From the NCBI GenBank assembly GCA_026874595.1, contig CM049307.1, positions 45,319,678 through 45,383,677 of the forward strand: 64,000 nt of DNA, given 5' to 3'. The DNA is from Sipunculus nudus (taxonomy: Eukaryota > Annelida > Sipuncula > Golfingiida > Sipunculidae). A model generated the notes under the pieces. That model made no database searches and was not told where the DNA came from. It was given only the letters and a program-made list of their open reading frames with translations. This document shows positions 12,398 through 26,800 of the stretch, piece by piece. The position numbers were made by a program, and so were the translations under genes. Positions within the stretch are counted from its first letter, which is position 1, and each line of letters starts with the position of its first letter.

Positions 12398-14854
12398 GTG
12401 ATATGAGTAGGCCTAATCTGAAATTGTTGAAGCGCAATATAAATTATTATGCTCAGGCATTCAGCTGAGATGACAGCTCAGGAGAGCTCACCCTACATTA
12501 ACGGATATACATAAATTAATCTCTTCGTTGTTTTGTTCCTTAATTCTTTGTATTTCTTTAAAGAACGTATCCCCGAAAAAATCTTTTAGTGCTCTGCAGG
12601 TGCCTGACTTGAAGAAAGACTATAGCAATGACTCTTATTTCCAAACGTGAATCACACCACATAAAACTTACAACGAAATTCATTGAACGCAAATGTAGGC
12701 TTTTAGGTCTAAACCACCTGGGAATATTGAGTGTTAAGCAGGTGTGAGTTGTCAGAGCCAGCAAGCCGATCCAGCTGGTACTGATAATGCTTCAGGCTGG
12801 GGGTCGACGATCTCAACCTGGTTACGAGAAGCCATCTCTTCAGTCTTGTTATCATTACAATTTTGACTTTTGCGCATTATCCGATATTTAGGGTTAGCTA
12901 ACTAAGATAACAAGCAATATTTAATCTGAACCGTTGCTTTTGAAATGTTCACTTGGCGGGTTAGACATTATGAGGTAACTTTTCGTAATTTGTATAGTAA
13001 CTAGGATATTAAGAAGATACACGTGCAAAATTTGGCACTGCACTGTTCCATCGTAAATGATATATATTAACCAAATTCTCGATCAGCAGTTTATGAAGAG
13101 ACACGCTTTAAAATGGAAGTTTGGCACTGTTCAGCATGGTGGTGCTTAATAGAAAAATTATAGCAAATGAAGCGGGTTTCATGATTGAAAATTCATAAAA
13201 AAAAATTCATATCTAACTTGGGAAGTTTTTGAGTGATAATAGTCGTTTTACCCTAAATCTTCTGAAAAAGAACAAGAACTCCCATGAGTAGCTAAGTTGC
13301 TATACTCCTCATGCAGCGGTTATACACTGTAGCCGTCTCAGGTCTCCTTCGTTTTAACCGCTGCTTGGTTTAGCAGGTTTTAGAGGTCTCGACACCAAGG
13401 TTGGCACAGGGCCAAGAAATGGACCAACAAGAATGGGAAGTCCCGGATATATGCACAAGGCGATACCACATTTTCATTGGTCTTATTATGTTCAATTGTT
13501 TTCTCTGTGCTAGTCCTGGTGGTGTAACCCCCTGAGAATTTTGCTCTACAAAGCAGCAGTTAAAAGGAAGGAGATCTGGAACGACTGCAGTTTGAAACCT
13601 CTGTGTGAGTGGTGTAATAAGTTTTTAGTTGCTGTGGATACAAATTAAGAGTATTAAACGGAATATATGTGCAAGAATAGAACACAGCTAGCTCTCTCGG
13701 GATCCGAGTGAAAACAACACTGTTCCTGTCCCAGCATCCCAATAAACCTACATATAGGGAATACCCATGACCTTATTGGAGCTCCGTTTGTGGTGGTCCG
13801 TCCAAGATCGTTGGTTCTCTCCACCTTACAGACTATAGGACGCCACCATTCGAAACATGCATGGAGAGTGCGTCGTTTTAGTTATTATATAGCTACTTGT
13901 ACAATCCATGTAAAACAAATACAGATAATATAGCTCAGTTTATAATTAATGAAACTATCGGCACATACACTGTCATGTGATACGCACTATTTCAATGACA
14001 ATTTTAAAACAAACCCCCATTCAAGTTCAAAACACCAACACGATGTTTATTTTCACCTAAAGCAATTCATTTTTATATCGACGGGAATCTTATGTACGCT
14101 GAATAATTCAAGGGTTGTTCTGTCTTTATACAATAGAAGAACAATCTGCCAGGGCGCACTTGCAAGAGCGTAAAGTGGATGGATGTCTGTTTGAATGTGG
14201 CTTATGCAATTTGTACCTTTTCTAAGTGACTAGAAACAGGTTGAACAAACATTTTAGTGTCTCTGTTATAATATGTATATATGTGCATACGTGATACAGA
14301 CCTTTTGTATTACACATCGAACGCTTTTAGCGGCACTAAATGGTAGCATTTCTTAAACAGTCACAAACAGCAGTCTGCCGCTGAGGTTGATACCCTGCTT
14401 GCTTGTAATGTTCCCGTACAGACGATATTTTCAGGCGTAGCATGCACCCGTTAACAATGAGATAATGGATATGTTTAAATAATAGAAGTCCCCGATGCCA
14501 GAGGAGTCAGTAGAGGTTATCTTTTTCAACCTATTTTTCTTGCCCGCCCCCGCTACCCATTCCGGACCGGGGGAGCTTTTATTACAAGTTTTCTCATTAG
14601 TCCCTTTTTTTCAAAATTCTGGATCAACCGCTGGGATTGTGCACATGGTAGTCACGTTTGCCTTGAATACATGATTGGTAGGCTGACAGTCAATAGAATG
14701 TCAGAGGTACAAAATGCCGCTTTTGGCACGTCAACACAGGCCAAGACATTAGTGTTCGTCAATTGTTTTCGCCTTGAAACAAACCTAAATTTCAATCAGC
14801 TTGTCAGTTACTGCAGACATTGCCAAAATAACATTGACAAACAAGGTAAAACAA

Positions 14855-16205
14855 GTGACCCATGGGTCATGACGCTCAGCTGACTGGGAAGAGATTCACA
14901 AAAGGAAATTTTATCATCAGAATGGTAGATACCCATTCAACTGAAGCATCAAACAGATTAACCAACAGGCCAAGATTTAGTCTGTATTTATATATCTGAA
15001 AAATAGAGAAAAAATGTGTAAACTTTAAAAACTAGAATACGGGTAGCCGACAAGTGACTACGTGTATCTGCAAAAATCAGAGTGAAGTGAGGCATGGATT
15101 GAGTGGCAAGGGGAAACAGAGTGAGGTATGTTGCATATTAGCATGGATGTCTGCAGCCTAAATGTGTATGTATAGGTTGTGCAACCTACCACAAATCGAG
15201 AAAGCTGTCCAAGTTGTATACATATGCAAAATTTTAGGCAGAAAAGTCAAACCACTACATGGATATGAGTGATTTTAGCCCACGGCAGACAAACAGACAC
15301 ACGCTGTGCAAAAATGGTTGCAGTTTTGTGTATGATAAAGACCTATGTGAGATCTAAACACAAGCACAATTTTGGCCCAATCGGTCAAATGGTTCCTGAG
15401 ATATTAGCTTGGATGTGTGCAGCGTTAACTAGAATGTAGGTGGCGCCACCTGTCATAAAATCAAGAAAGCTATCCAGGATGTATAAACCTGCAAAATTTT
15501 AGGCAGTTATGTCAAACCACTACAGAGAAATGAGTGATTTTAGGCCACGGCAGACCAACAGACAGACGCTGTGCAAAATGTGCAAAAATGGTTGCAGGTG
15601 GCCCCTCCAGTTTTGTGTATGATAAAGACCTATGTGAGATCTATACACATGCAAAATTTTGGCCCAATCTGGGGGGTTATTGGGAGCCCCCCATAGCTCA
15701 AAGGATATGGGTAACAGAGACCTTATTTCAGGTTTCCATGCAGACTTTTTAAGGACCTCTCAGTGTGTCAAGAATGAAGATTCTAGGTCCAGTATTTATG
15801 ATTTGTGCCCTGTTAACAGCTGTTCACATTTTTAAATTCGTAAAAAATCGAAAAATTCAGGTGGCGCCACCAGTCTGCAGGAAGTGATGGAACATCTCAT
15901 GATCAATATGTATGCCAAAAATCATGACCATCAGTCAAGTAGTTAATGAGATATTGAAGTTTTTGTATGAAATTTTTGACTTTTCTGGTGGGTACTTTGG
16001 GGCCCCATAGCTCGAAGGATATGGGTAACAGAGACCTAATTTCTGGTTTCCAAGGAGATTTTTCATGGACCTCTCAGAATCCCAAGTAACAAGGTTCTAG
16101 GTTCAGCGGTTACGATTTGTGCCTGGTTAACGGACAGACAGACGGACGACGGACAAAGAGTGATCGCTATAGCTCAGATGACTTTCAGTCAGCTGAGCTA
16201 AAAAC
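14855..16205 (+). repeat. Interspersed repeat, copy A (+), about 1.35 kb
   Basis: The head GTGACCCATGGGTCATGACG continues into CTCAGCTGA. The tail has a GGACAGACAGACGGACGACG tract, then CTATAGCTCAGATGAC and GTCAGCTGAGCTAAAA. The interior contains a partial duplication (about 15190-15350 and 15460-15640, both with GCAAAATTTTAGGCAG and AAAGACCTATGTGAGATCT) and two ATATGGGTAACAGAGACCT blocks (about 15708 and 16020). Related copies lie at 40418-41155 (inverted) and, in part, 24957-27578. No long reading frame; nonautonomous. Confidence 0.75.
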
Positions 16206-17031
16206 TAAATCCAAGTCACGCCGAGATATGGAAACTGGTGTAGATTGTCTCGCGCTCGTTGTCTCTGGACTGTTATGATGTAAATTCTTTAGACCACGCG
16301 ATGGACTCCATTGGCATTTATACAAATTCGACAGGGGGGGGGGGGGGGGGGGGAGGGGGAGATTGAACCAGCCACACCGTCAGATGGCTTCAACATGTGG
16401 ACTGTGGAACATAATATATCGCCGTTTAGTTAGCATACGGAGGTTGACCTTCTGTCGAGCAAAGATGCTGGACCCATACCCCCTCCCCCCCCCCCATTCA
16501 AATGACCATTCAGCCAACATGACATATAAAGGTCAACACCGCAAATGTTACCTTTTTTAGTTATTCACCTGACCCATATTTTGGCCGTTTTACATCTTAA
16601 ATGGTAATTTAACTTCTAGCTTGCCTGGATCTGGCCAAGTTGATGTGCAGTTATCATTACTTCTGTAACCGTTTACACTCCAATTGCGGCAGTACCCACT
16701 GGAATAAGCTCCCATTTATAACAGTCTGCACTGGTAGACCACATCAACGACCTGTTATCTCTAGTACACGTTTTTCTAGGAGTATGAAAATTGATATCAG
16801 TTGGGCTGGAATAAATTATCCAAATGTTTTAATCCGATATCTCAGCATACCTTACCATTACACAAAAGGCTTGTTTTGACATGTTGCAGCAACCTGGGAG
16901 AAACAGGACAAAAATTGACAAAAGACCAAAATTTGCAAACAACATAAGTTGAAACTTTCAATGGACCACGGGGAATCCATAATTCAAAATCATTATTGTT
17001 AATGAATGATAAGGTAAAAGTATAACTATTG

Positions 17032-17037
17032 TTTATT
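17032..17037 (-). promoter_or_regulatory. RNPS1: Candidate RNPS1 polyadenylation signal
   Basis: On the minus strand this reads AATAAA and is the first such hexamer found downstream of the RNPS1 stop codon. It would give a 3'UTR of about 0.87 kb. No transcript evidence is available. Confidence 0.5.
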
Positions 17038-17899
17038 CCACCTAAAAAGTTACATAAAATGTGTACACACTACAACATGTACAAGTGACAAATATATTAC
17101 AACTGTCTGCATCTTCTGAGGTCCCAAATAAAGTTATGAAAAAACACTCATCACACTTTGTAACTCTTTCGCTGCCTCTACATTTAAATGAACAGTATGC
17201 ATATATTTAAATCATCTAATTCTCAATGGTATACTTACACTAATGTCTGAAAACAAAGTCTGGTTTGCCCCAGAGATGACTTGCTCCCGTTCTTAGACTG
17301 GTATTTAGTCAAATGTAATGCGTTTAGTAAATAATAAAACCTCCTGTGGAAAAGCGTCCAATTAAGAAATTCCCAAGTTAAAGAACAGAGTGTGTTACCT
17401 CTTTAGACTGAACATTAAGAGTGCAATAGTTACAAGAACATCCTATTTTTATAGAACAAAGCAAGTGATAGCATTTAAGTCCCAAGGGGCTTTCTTTCCG
17501 ATACAGCCAAAGAAAATGCTAGGTTTACATTTTAGCACAGGCATCTCACATTTTAACACTGTCCAATCAAGATACTTGAGTCCTCGGTGAAATGACATCC
17601 AAAGTGAGTGCCACTAAAAGTCAGTTAGTTTACACTTTGGAATACACAGAACTCTGTGCAATATCATGTGCAACCTTTAACAATATACTTTTGCATAAAA
17701 GGTGCAATATCTTGCACGTCTACGTCTAGCAAATTCTGACTTCTGAAATAACTATTTCAATTATTTTTAACATTCAACACTCGATGTACACAAACTGTGC
17801 ATTTTCTTAATGTGCTTGAACTTTGTTTGCTTTGTAGTGTTACTTCTGCATGATCTCTACGTTTCAAATGTCTTCACTAAGTCCCTTAGATAATTTTTA
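17038..17899 (-). other. RNPS1: Probable RNPS1 3' untranslated region
   Basis: AT-rich sequence between the RNPS1 stop codon and the candidate polyadenylation signal. It has no repeat signature, and the short open frames inside it have no support. Confidence 0.5.
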
Positions 17900-20800
17900 C
17901 TATCTCGAAGAGCTTGAACTTGATCTGCTGTATCTCCTGCGTCTGGGTGACCTTGACCTAGATTTTGACCTTGACCTGCGTCTTGGAGGGCTTCTCCTCC
18001 TTTGGGGACTGCAATAAAACAAATGGATGCAGAATTACAACCACTACGATTATTTTTTGTACTGGAAAGTTAAGCCTACCAGTGCTTGTAAAAAAGCTGA
18101 TGAAGAAACCCCACCAATCTGAACCCTAACATGTTCTCTTCAGAAATTTTATAAAGAATCAATCTTCTTATTTGATTTTCGTTTGCTGAACAAAAGTTGA
18201 AAGAACCTCCAAGCACGTGTGTGCATATATATGGCCTTAGAGATTTTGAGCATGTCAGTAAATATTAACAGGTTTCTGCAATATATATTTTCCATTTTTC
18301 ACATTATAATACCAGTGCAAGTCAAGTAAACACTGATTGGCAATTTCCTAATCTTAATGAATCATACATCCTTTTGGCAGATAATTTTAAACATTTAGTA
18401 ATTAACTTTAATGACTTTGTATGTTAGTAAACAAACTTAAGATTTAAAATTCAAAAACACATTTCATCACAATCCGGAGTGTATCCATAAAAAAAATTGA
18501 AGACATTTATATATGTACCTTCTAGGCCTGTATCTTGGTGGTGACTGGCGCCACCTAGGAGGAGGACCTCTGCGTAGAGGACTGCGTCGTGGTGGCCTTG
18601 GTGCTGGTCTTGGGGCTAAAACTGCTGCGGCGGTGATTTCCTGGCCATCAATCTGACCTATAAATTCAAATATAAAATGGTGTATCACACAAAGAAAAAC
18701 ACTAAGGCCACGCAAAAAAATTGTTTTTCTATGGATTTGCTGCTCCAAATCTTTTTTCTTTCTTAAATCAGGACCAGGTCTTTGGTAATGTTGCTAATTC
18801 ATGTCTTTCCTTGATGTCCTTCAAAGAATTCTTACAGGAACAGAAAATGGACTAAATTTTGTGTTGATAAAATGCAATATTTCAAGAACTGAAGCAAATT
18901 TATATATTTTATTCCTAGAAGCCTTGCAAATTTCCACACAATGCATCTCAAATACTAATTTTTAATGTAAAATTTGCCTCTAGCATCATAATTTTTTTTT
19001 TTCAAAATATGTAGAACAATTAAATTTTTTGGTTTGGCCTAAGTTAGACCATTTACCTCATGATGATGTCTTTACTTCATCAACCACATTTTAAGATAAT
19101 TGATTAAAATATTTTTATTGGAAAATGAATTTTTCAGATCTTGCCTGTACTTGAATTCTCAAAGTGGATAATAGTGATAATGATAATAATAAAAGCAAAC
19201 ATACAGGTATCGAAAAGGGTGGATCAAACAAATCCTCAAATCAATGATGATTTGAGCAAACAAAAGATTGCTGTACATACACTTCATAAAATATTTTAAA
19301 TTTATAAGAATATCTTCCTTTGTCCCAAAACCTCCAATCAAAATGAGCATTTTTAAAAGAAATCTGTTATTTATATAATGATAAGAATGGCTGCTGTATC
19401 TACATGAGAATTATTGCTCTTATAGGTTGATCTGAAAATAGCTACATTTTATAAACTCCTAACCTCAAATACTGAATTTTATTTTATAGCTAATACTGGA
19501 AAATGAGAAATCTCACACCTCCATCCATATGTTTGATGGCTTTCTCAGCATCAGTCGGATTATTGTAATCTACATAGGCAAAACCTCGAGAGAAGTTTGG
19601 ATGAATACGATCACTTGGCATCTCTATATTTTTCACTGAACCATACACAGAGAATATCTCCATGATGTGTTCTTTGTTCACATTGCGTGTTAGCCTCCCT
19701 ATATGGACTTTTGTGGGTTTTGGAGATGGGCTGTGACGTCTTCTGCGTGGAGACTCGGAGCGTGATTTGGTCCTCCTATAAAACAGAATAAACAAAATTT
19801 ATAAAGGAGTCTATTCAATTCATATATACCAGTATTCAAATACCGAACAAAAAGTAAGTACAAGTATGAAAACATAAGTATGCAAGGATTTAATCTGATC
19901 TGTGGCCTGTTATTTCCTATTATTTCCAGTTATTTAATCTACATCAAGTACAATTGCTTATTATATTATTGTCTATTGGCCAGATGATGCTGGCAGCCAT
20001 TAGTAAATATTATCCCTTTACAGAAAGCAGGAAGCTCAGGTCACAAGTCTCTTCATAGAATGATACTATTCCCTCATTCAAATAATGGAAGCTATACCAA
20101 AACATTGTACGTTTTATGTATTAACAGTCTGAAGCTGGGTCACATGGTGTCAAGAGCAGATATACATGTCCTGCTTGAAAGAAGGTTCAGTCATAATAGG
20201 TAAAAATCAAATGTGCTGCTACTGTTCATGTTAAGCTTATCATATTGATTTTGTATAGATGTTTTTCATTCTTTACATAAGACATTTACTAGCTTTTAAA
20301 TTTAAGTCCTGTTAATATATCTTCTATACTAAAAGGATTCATTATTATATATCAAATTGTACCTTATCTGTACTTCTACACAATGATATGGCCACAATTG
20401 CCAGATTTAAGCTTCATTAGATATCTGCCTATTCCTACAGTAATAAGAGATGCTAATCAAACAGGTAATGGCTGATTGGTACCAAAAGAGAACTCAATCG
20501 TTTATGAGTTTAAAATCTAATGAAATGCAAATGCATGAATCAATAAAAAATATACTGCTTTGGATACACAAGAACCTTATGTTTTAACACTCATGGGATG
20601 CATTCGATTTCAGTATTAATTTTTGACTGCCATCATTGCGTGTACACTTGAATATCTCACTGTGGGCCGCACTGAACGGATAGGCTGAGCCAGAATATTG
20701 TTACATCTTGTTTAAACAAGCCAGCTTTGAACAGCAGTGGGCTGATAAGTGGTCAATGTAACACTTGCTGCCACTGGGCTGGGGGTTATATTTTTGAAAG

Positions 20801-23800
20801 TCTAACAAACTTCACCATATGTGAGGGCCTAGTGATATTAAGACTGATTTTATGAGGATATTAGTAGCCAACTAGAAGTCAGCGATAGGTGATGGCTGAA
20901 TGAACCATGTTGGTTTGGAGTAAATTTCTGGAAAGACCACCAATTACTGCTGACGTCACTAGAAAAAGACCTTAGTTCAGTGATGCAGGGATGTCTGGCG
21001 CTGACCATCCCACAACCAGTGGACATTACCAGTCGATGAAAAAGTCAGCAAGAGGGCCCTAAATTATGAAATTACCTTACATAGTTTGCAGCTAGGTGGC
21101 AGTACCTGTTCTGAGCATTGCGACACATCAAGAGCAAGTTTGATTTCTCTGTTAGTGGGAGGAATGAAGTGTTAACCATTGCATTCACTGGTCCAGTCTA
21201 AATAACCATTGCATTCACTGGGCCAGTCTAACAAACAGGAAAAGCAGAAATTTATTTACATAACCAAATTAAAGGGACATAATCAGGAGCAAAACTCTGC
21301 CTATTCTTTCACACTATCAGTTCAGTTTTGCTTTATACAAAATTTCTCAGCAAAACCATACCAGCACACAGTCTCAGTACCTCGCACACAGCTGTTTAAC
21401 ACCTTGTTATGGCTCTGCGTATTGGTAATCACAGTCCACGTGTGTTTGTTTACCATAACAAGGCCACGTGACCAGAGGTCCAAATATGAACCTCAACAGC
21501 AGTAACATGTATTACATTTTTTGGCTAAGTCAGTCGAGGCATCTCCTGATTGACACGTGTTCTGACTCTGTGATGCGCTGTGTTTATGTTGACACCTGCG
21601 ATCGCGCCCAATACACTGTTTTTAACACCTGTTTACAATAGTAAGCAAACAGTTTCAAGGCAATATTTATTGCAGGTACAGATTTGTTTTAAAGGGAAGA
21701 AGCTATTTTCCTTGTTATTTCAACATGCTTTATAGGTAATTGGGCCCCTTTAAAATTCATAAAAATAATCACCTGCTGAACATTGGCTTTTTTCTTGTGT
21801 CTGTTATTTCTTAAACTGGTTTTAATAATACAGATTATCTATATATACTGACCACAGTAACATAATGAGGTTCACAGAAATCCATTTTCAATTTATCCTA
21901 TTACTTTGAGCAGCCATCTTCCTGATGACATCAGAACCCTTGGTTACTCTGGATATTGGGAACTGGTTTGTGTCTTGTTCTTGGCCATTCAATTAACAAA
22001 ATTACTGAACTTGTGGGTGGTGTTTAGATGCCTTTTCTAACTAAATGCACTGATGACATGCATCTTCTGGGTCCTATGCTTTGTGGTGTGTGTGGCTTTA
22101 GCATAATTTCATCCTTGTAGTCTCACCTTTTTCTGTCTCGTCCCCGACTCCTACTGCGTGAGGACTCGCTACTTGAGCTACTTGCTGACCTACTGGAGCC
22201 AGAGCTGCCGGAACTGCCGGAACTACTTCCTGTGCTGCTTCCTGTGCTGGATGATGAGCTGGATCTGCTTGCTGAGGATTCATTGCTGCAAATATGATAA
22301 CAGAATCATGTGAATTAATGTGTGTGACATACTGAGTAGGACTACAGACTTAAAGCCTAATTAAATCACAGTAATCATTTGTAATTAATCAAGCAACTGA
22401 TATGGTTCTTGTTTTATTCAGAATATTTTCACTATTTAAGATGCATTAAAATGTAATTTGAACAAAATTGGATATTATGACCAGAATGGGTACTGGTCAT
22501 GGGTGCAGGCAAATGTAGAACAAATAACCTTCTAGCTCTAGCACCTGATGTGGCTGTTTAGGTTGTGTGCTCCCCAGGGAGCTGAGAAAAGTTACAAGAA
22601 CAAACAGGCCCAAAAGAACAGGAAGGCAAAGTGTAAAGTCAGATGAGACTGACATCGTCAGTGATATCAGACTATAAACCCCAACCTTTTATTTTTATTA
22701 AGACCACCTTTCAAGTTCAAACAAATTAGCAATGCAAAGATTCTTTCATAGCTCATGAAAAAAATTTTGACCACTAAAAAACCCTGTCTCCCCATCCTCA
22801 AGGACTTTAATTGTGAAACCTCACCAACAAACTTTTCTATGATTTAAAAGTACATTCAGAGAGTTCAATAACTTTAGTTGTGAAAAAAAGGATGCAAATT
22901 GCAGAACTCTGTAAATTTCAAAATTTGTTAATATATATATCAATCATGTGCTGCCAAGTAAAAGAAAATATAGACAGAAGATGGATCACAGCTCATTCAA
23001 AGCCCAGGCAAAAAATTCTTCAACATAGGCTTTTTCTTATTCACAGTAACAATTGTCTGAAGTCACCTAACTTAACAAATAACAAACATGTCCTAAATGC
23101 TATGTTTAAAAAATTTTAGATAGCCTCATAAATTTTATTTACTACAAATCCACTACTACTAATACTATAGTCATATTAGATTGTGAAGTGGTGAGGGGTA
23201 CTGTATGGTGTGAACTATGTGATAAACTGGAAATGAGTGTAAAATACTTGAACGCAAACTTACCTGCTGCTCGAGCTGTCCCCCCTTCGCTTCCTGTCTC
23301 GGCCTCTCTCAGTCTTGCGGCCACGTTCTCCACTCTTGCTTCTGCTTCGAGCCCTTAAAAATAAAATTTTTGACTTAAGGTATAACAACTTGTGTTCAAC
23401 TTAAATACACCTACTTATGTGTCATAATATGTACAGCTGTACCTTACCTTCTGATCTGTTAAGATTATACACAGCATTAGAAATGCTGACACTTCTTTTC
23501 TGGGGCACAATTATCATGACTCCAATCCATCAAGGATACTTTGACAGAATCTCATGAATCCATCAGCCACTCAAGAGTTTTCAGTTGACAAAAAGACAAT
23601 AACTGAATGTCAAGTGACAGTTTTCTTGTAGGCCGTGAGGCACTGTCAAAAATAACAATAATATTGGCATCCTCATAGACCCTTACAGTGCTGTCCTCGT
23701 TGAAGGATGTAAAGGCACTCTAACACTATATACGCTAGTCATAGACTCGCTAGATTGCTTGCTCCATAAATAGAATATTTCCATATATGGAAATAACACT

Positions 23801-26800
23801 GGTTACCTATGCATACAGTATCATAGACTGATAGCACACTCCAACTCCTCTGGGCCAATTGTTTTGTTTTCATCTGAGAGAAGTAGTTTAACAACTTGGA
23901 ACAAACAACCATGCGGGGTCAGGTGGAATTCTGTGGGGTCTGGCAAATTTTTTTGGATGTCAGACCCCATTTCAGGGGGATAGAAAAGTTAATTTTCTGC
24001 CCTGTATGGGAACACTGATACATTCAAAATTATATTTTAAAAGGTGTAGTGAGTATAGAACCCGGACTACATGGATGAGGTGATTGGTGTATATGGACGG
24101 ACATCATGATGTTTAGGATTCATGTAATGGAAAAGTAAGTGGCATGTCAATGTCATATCATCAGGCATGTCATGGCTTATGTTGATTACTACTAATATGA
24201 GACGGTCCAGTCAGTTTGGACCCATCTTGGAAATGAAGACCAGATTCTATTTGGACCTAAAAGGTTATGTTATGACTTATGGTAATAATTTTGATCTGTC
24301 TGACAGGTCCTCCCTTGCATAAAGGCCTCTCTGAAACGTCCTAGTCAGGTACATCTTAGTCCGGGATGTCCTAGTCTGAAATGGCCTACATTTGTCTTAT
24401 ACTGCACTAGTGTTATGCTGCGTTTGTTACTGCTCGTACATGGTATGTACCTGATGGCGGCTCATTTGTACGACTTGCAAACGTTCCGTACCCAGCAAAA
24501 GACCCACTGACTGGATGTCTAGGTTGTGATAGTAACCAAAAAGAAACCGATTAATAAAATAGGTTTCATGTTACATTTGTTCAACTTTTTTTGTCATTTA
24601 AAACTTTTATGTAAACTTTTATGTCAAATACTGCCATTATTGGTGTCTTTATTTGCTCCCTGCAATTCGAAAAGCAGAGAATAAAGGTGAAGGTCGCTAA
24701 GTTGAACAGATCGACTTGCTCCGCCAAATCCCAGTTTCCCAGTGGTACGTTCCACTTGGATCACATGTCGAACAGGATTTTGAACGAAAATGCCCACTGG
24801 GAATCTCGTACTTACCATCTATTCCAGAGGTAACAAACACAGCAATAGTGTTACAAGGAAATTATTAGATATCTTCTGTAGTTCAACCCATGTAATTCAG
24901 CAGAGACTGCTGAAATCAGATTATATAAAAAAATATGCAAGTCTAACATATAACAAGGGACCTATGGGTCACGACGCTCAGCTGTTATATATAATAAAAA
25001 AATATTATTTAGAAATGAGGCACATGCTGGTTTTGTGTGGTAATAAATATAAGCTGTATCATGAGTTGTTGTTGTTTAGCTTATGTATGATTTTGATAGT
25101 ACCTTTGGAGACAGGGAAGAGGATTGATTTCATTTATTTTATTAACAAATGGAGTACTACTGTCACACAGATTTTGACTTGGCCATATAACTTATAAGCA
25201 GAACATATAATATAAGAGTTTAACTATTTATTAAAAAAATTACAAATATTGTCCCAAATATAATTTTTATTAAAAATAATAAGAGAATCATATGATTTTT
25301 TAAAATGAAATATAACTGATATGATTATTAAAATAATATTAAAGAATATATTCATGAATGCATTCATGAATACATTTTGAAAGTATTTGCACGAGTATTC
25401 ATATACTTTCATTTTTACCTGAATTCCCATTCTTTATGCAAGAAATGTTATAATGGAGTACATAATCATATTCGTATTTAAATACAATTACAAAGTATTC
25501 GCACCACGTCTGGTATTTATTCAGTTTTCACCAAACAATGATGTTAAGAATCCAGAATATACAAAATTCACACATTTAAATAATGATCATAAGTACCTGG
25601 TTTTATGGCTTTTATTTATATTAAAAAATAACTGTAAAAAAATTCATTTTGGACTAATTTCACATCAATGTACACACTAGACACAGTAGGAATCTAGATT
25701 AATATTATCAACTGCATCTTTGTCTATCATTAATTTCCTTCATATAATCCTTAATGATTAGTAATGAATAATATGATTTACTTCTTTATCATTAAAAATG
25801 AACTGAAAAATGCCATAGGTGACTGCATGGTGTTATTTGGAATATGTGACATTCTACCCATCGATACAAGATTCTTATATCATCAGTAACTGCAAGTTAA
25901 TTTCCTGTTATTATAAACTAACAAATTCCTTTTCTATTTTTCTTTAATTTGTTATTAAAAACCAATAAAAATTTATTAATTTATTGTTTATTGTTATGTT
26001 GTTGGTTAAAACTACTAGATGAGTTGGGTTGAACACCTGGATCAACTGTGGCTGGCCATCAGCTGCCTGGATTCTCCCCTCAAGCGTGCATAATTTGATG
26101 AAAGGTCAACAAGGTCAACATACAGGCGACTCAAGAAGGGCTTGAGAGAGCCAAAGTCTGACAGGGTCTCATAAAAAACATTAATAAAAGCTACAATATT
26201 TGGCAAATTTCTTTCAGCTTTCTAAACTAAAAAGCTGAAATCCTTATGTGTGCAAGATATGAAAATTATATCAACAGTGCTCACGGGAAACAAACGTGCC
26301 ATGGTCACAGTTGGGCAAAATTTAAGGTACTAATTTTATATTTATACTAATAACTTATAAAATTTGAAAAATTCAGAACTAATTTTGGGTATTCAATTGA
26401 ATCATGATTAAATAATGTTACATCCCTGACAAAAAAAATCTCTAGCTTCAGCAATGCCCTTGTTAAGGGAGTAAATATATTTCTTGATTTTTTACAAAGT
26501 GCATTATGTTTGGGCCCATAACTTAAAAAAAATACACAATACTGACATCATTTCTGGCATGTGCATAGTGAATGTATAGAAAAATATGTATATTATATAT
26601 GATCAAAGTCAGATCAGTGGTTTTGATATTAGGCAGTCTTAAAGTGTAACATTGGGTTTTTAATGGAAAAATTAAGTTTTTCATTGATATCTTGAAGGAA
26701 TTAAGTCCTAGTGACCAAATTCTTGGCATGGTAGGGGATTTTGGAGAAATCTAACTGTATGCCAAATTTAAGGAACTTAGAGCTGAAGCTCGGGAGCTGA

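Larger units (their letters stand above)
10667..17031. other. Intergenic region between TBL3 start and RNPS1 3' end
   Basis: No open reading frame here has splice-site support or recognisable protein similarity. The stretch holds the TBL3 promoter side (directly right of 10666), a G-run near 11108-11135, a hAT-like MITE (11949-12397), an inverted repeat at 13313-13364, a 1.35-kb interspersed repeat (14855-16205) and long G and C runs at 16336-16358 and 16483-16495. The rest appears to be unique AT-rich sequence. Confidence 0.6.

Noticed and set aside
24790-25197. 135-codon plus-strand open frame in RNPS1 intron 1
   Set aside because: AT-rich composition, no recognisable domain, overlaps a repeat head (24957-24984), and no splice or promoter signal supports it.
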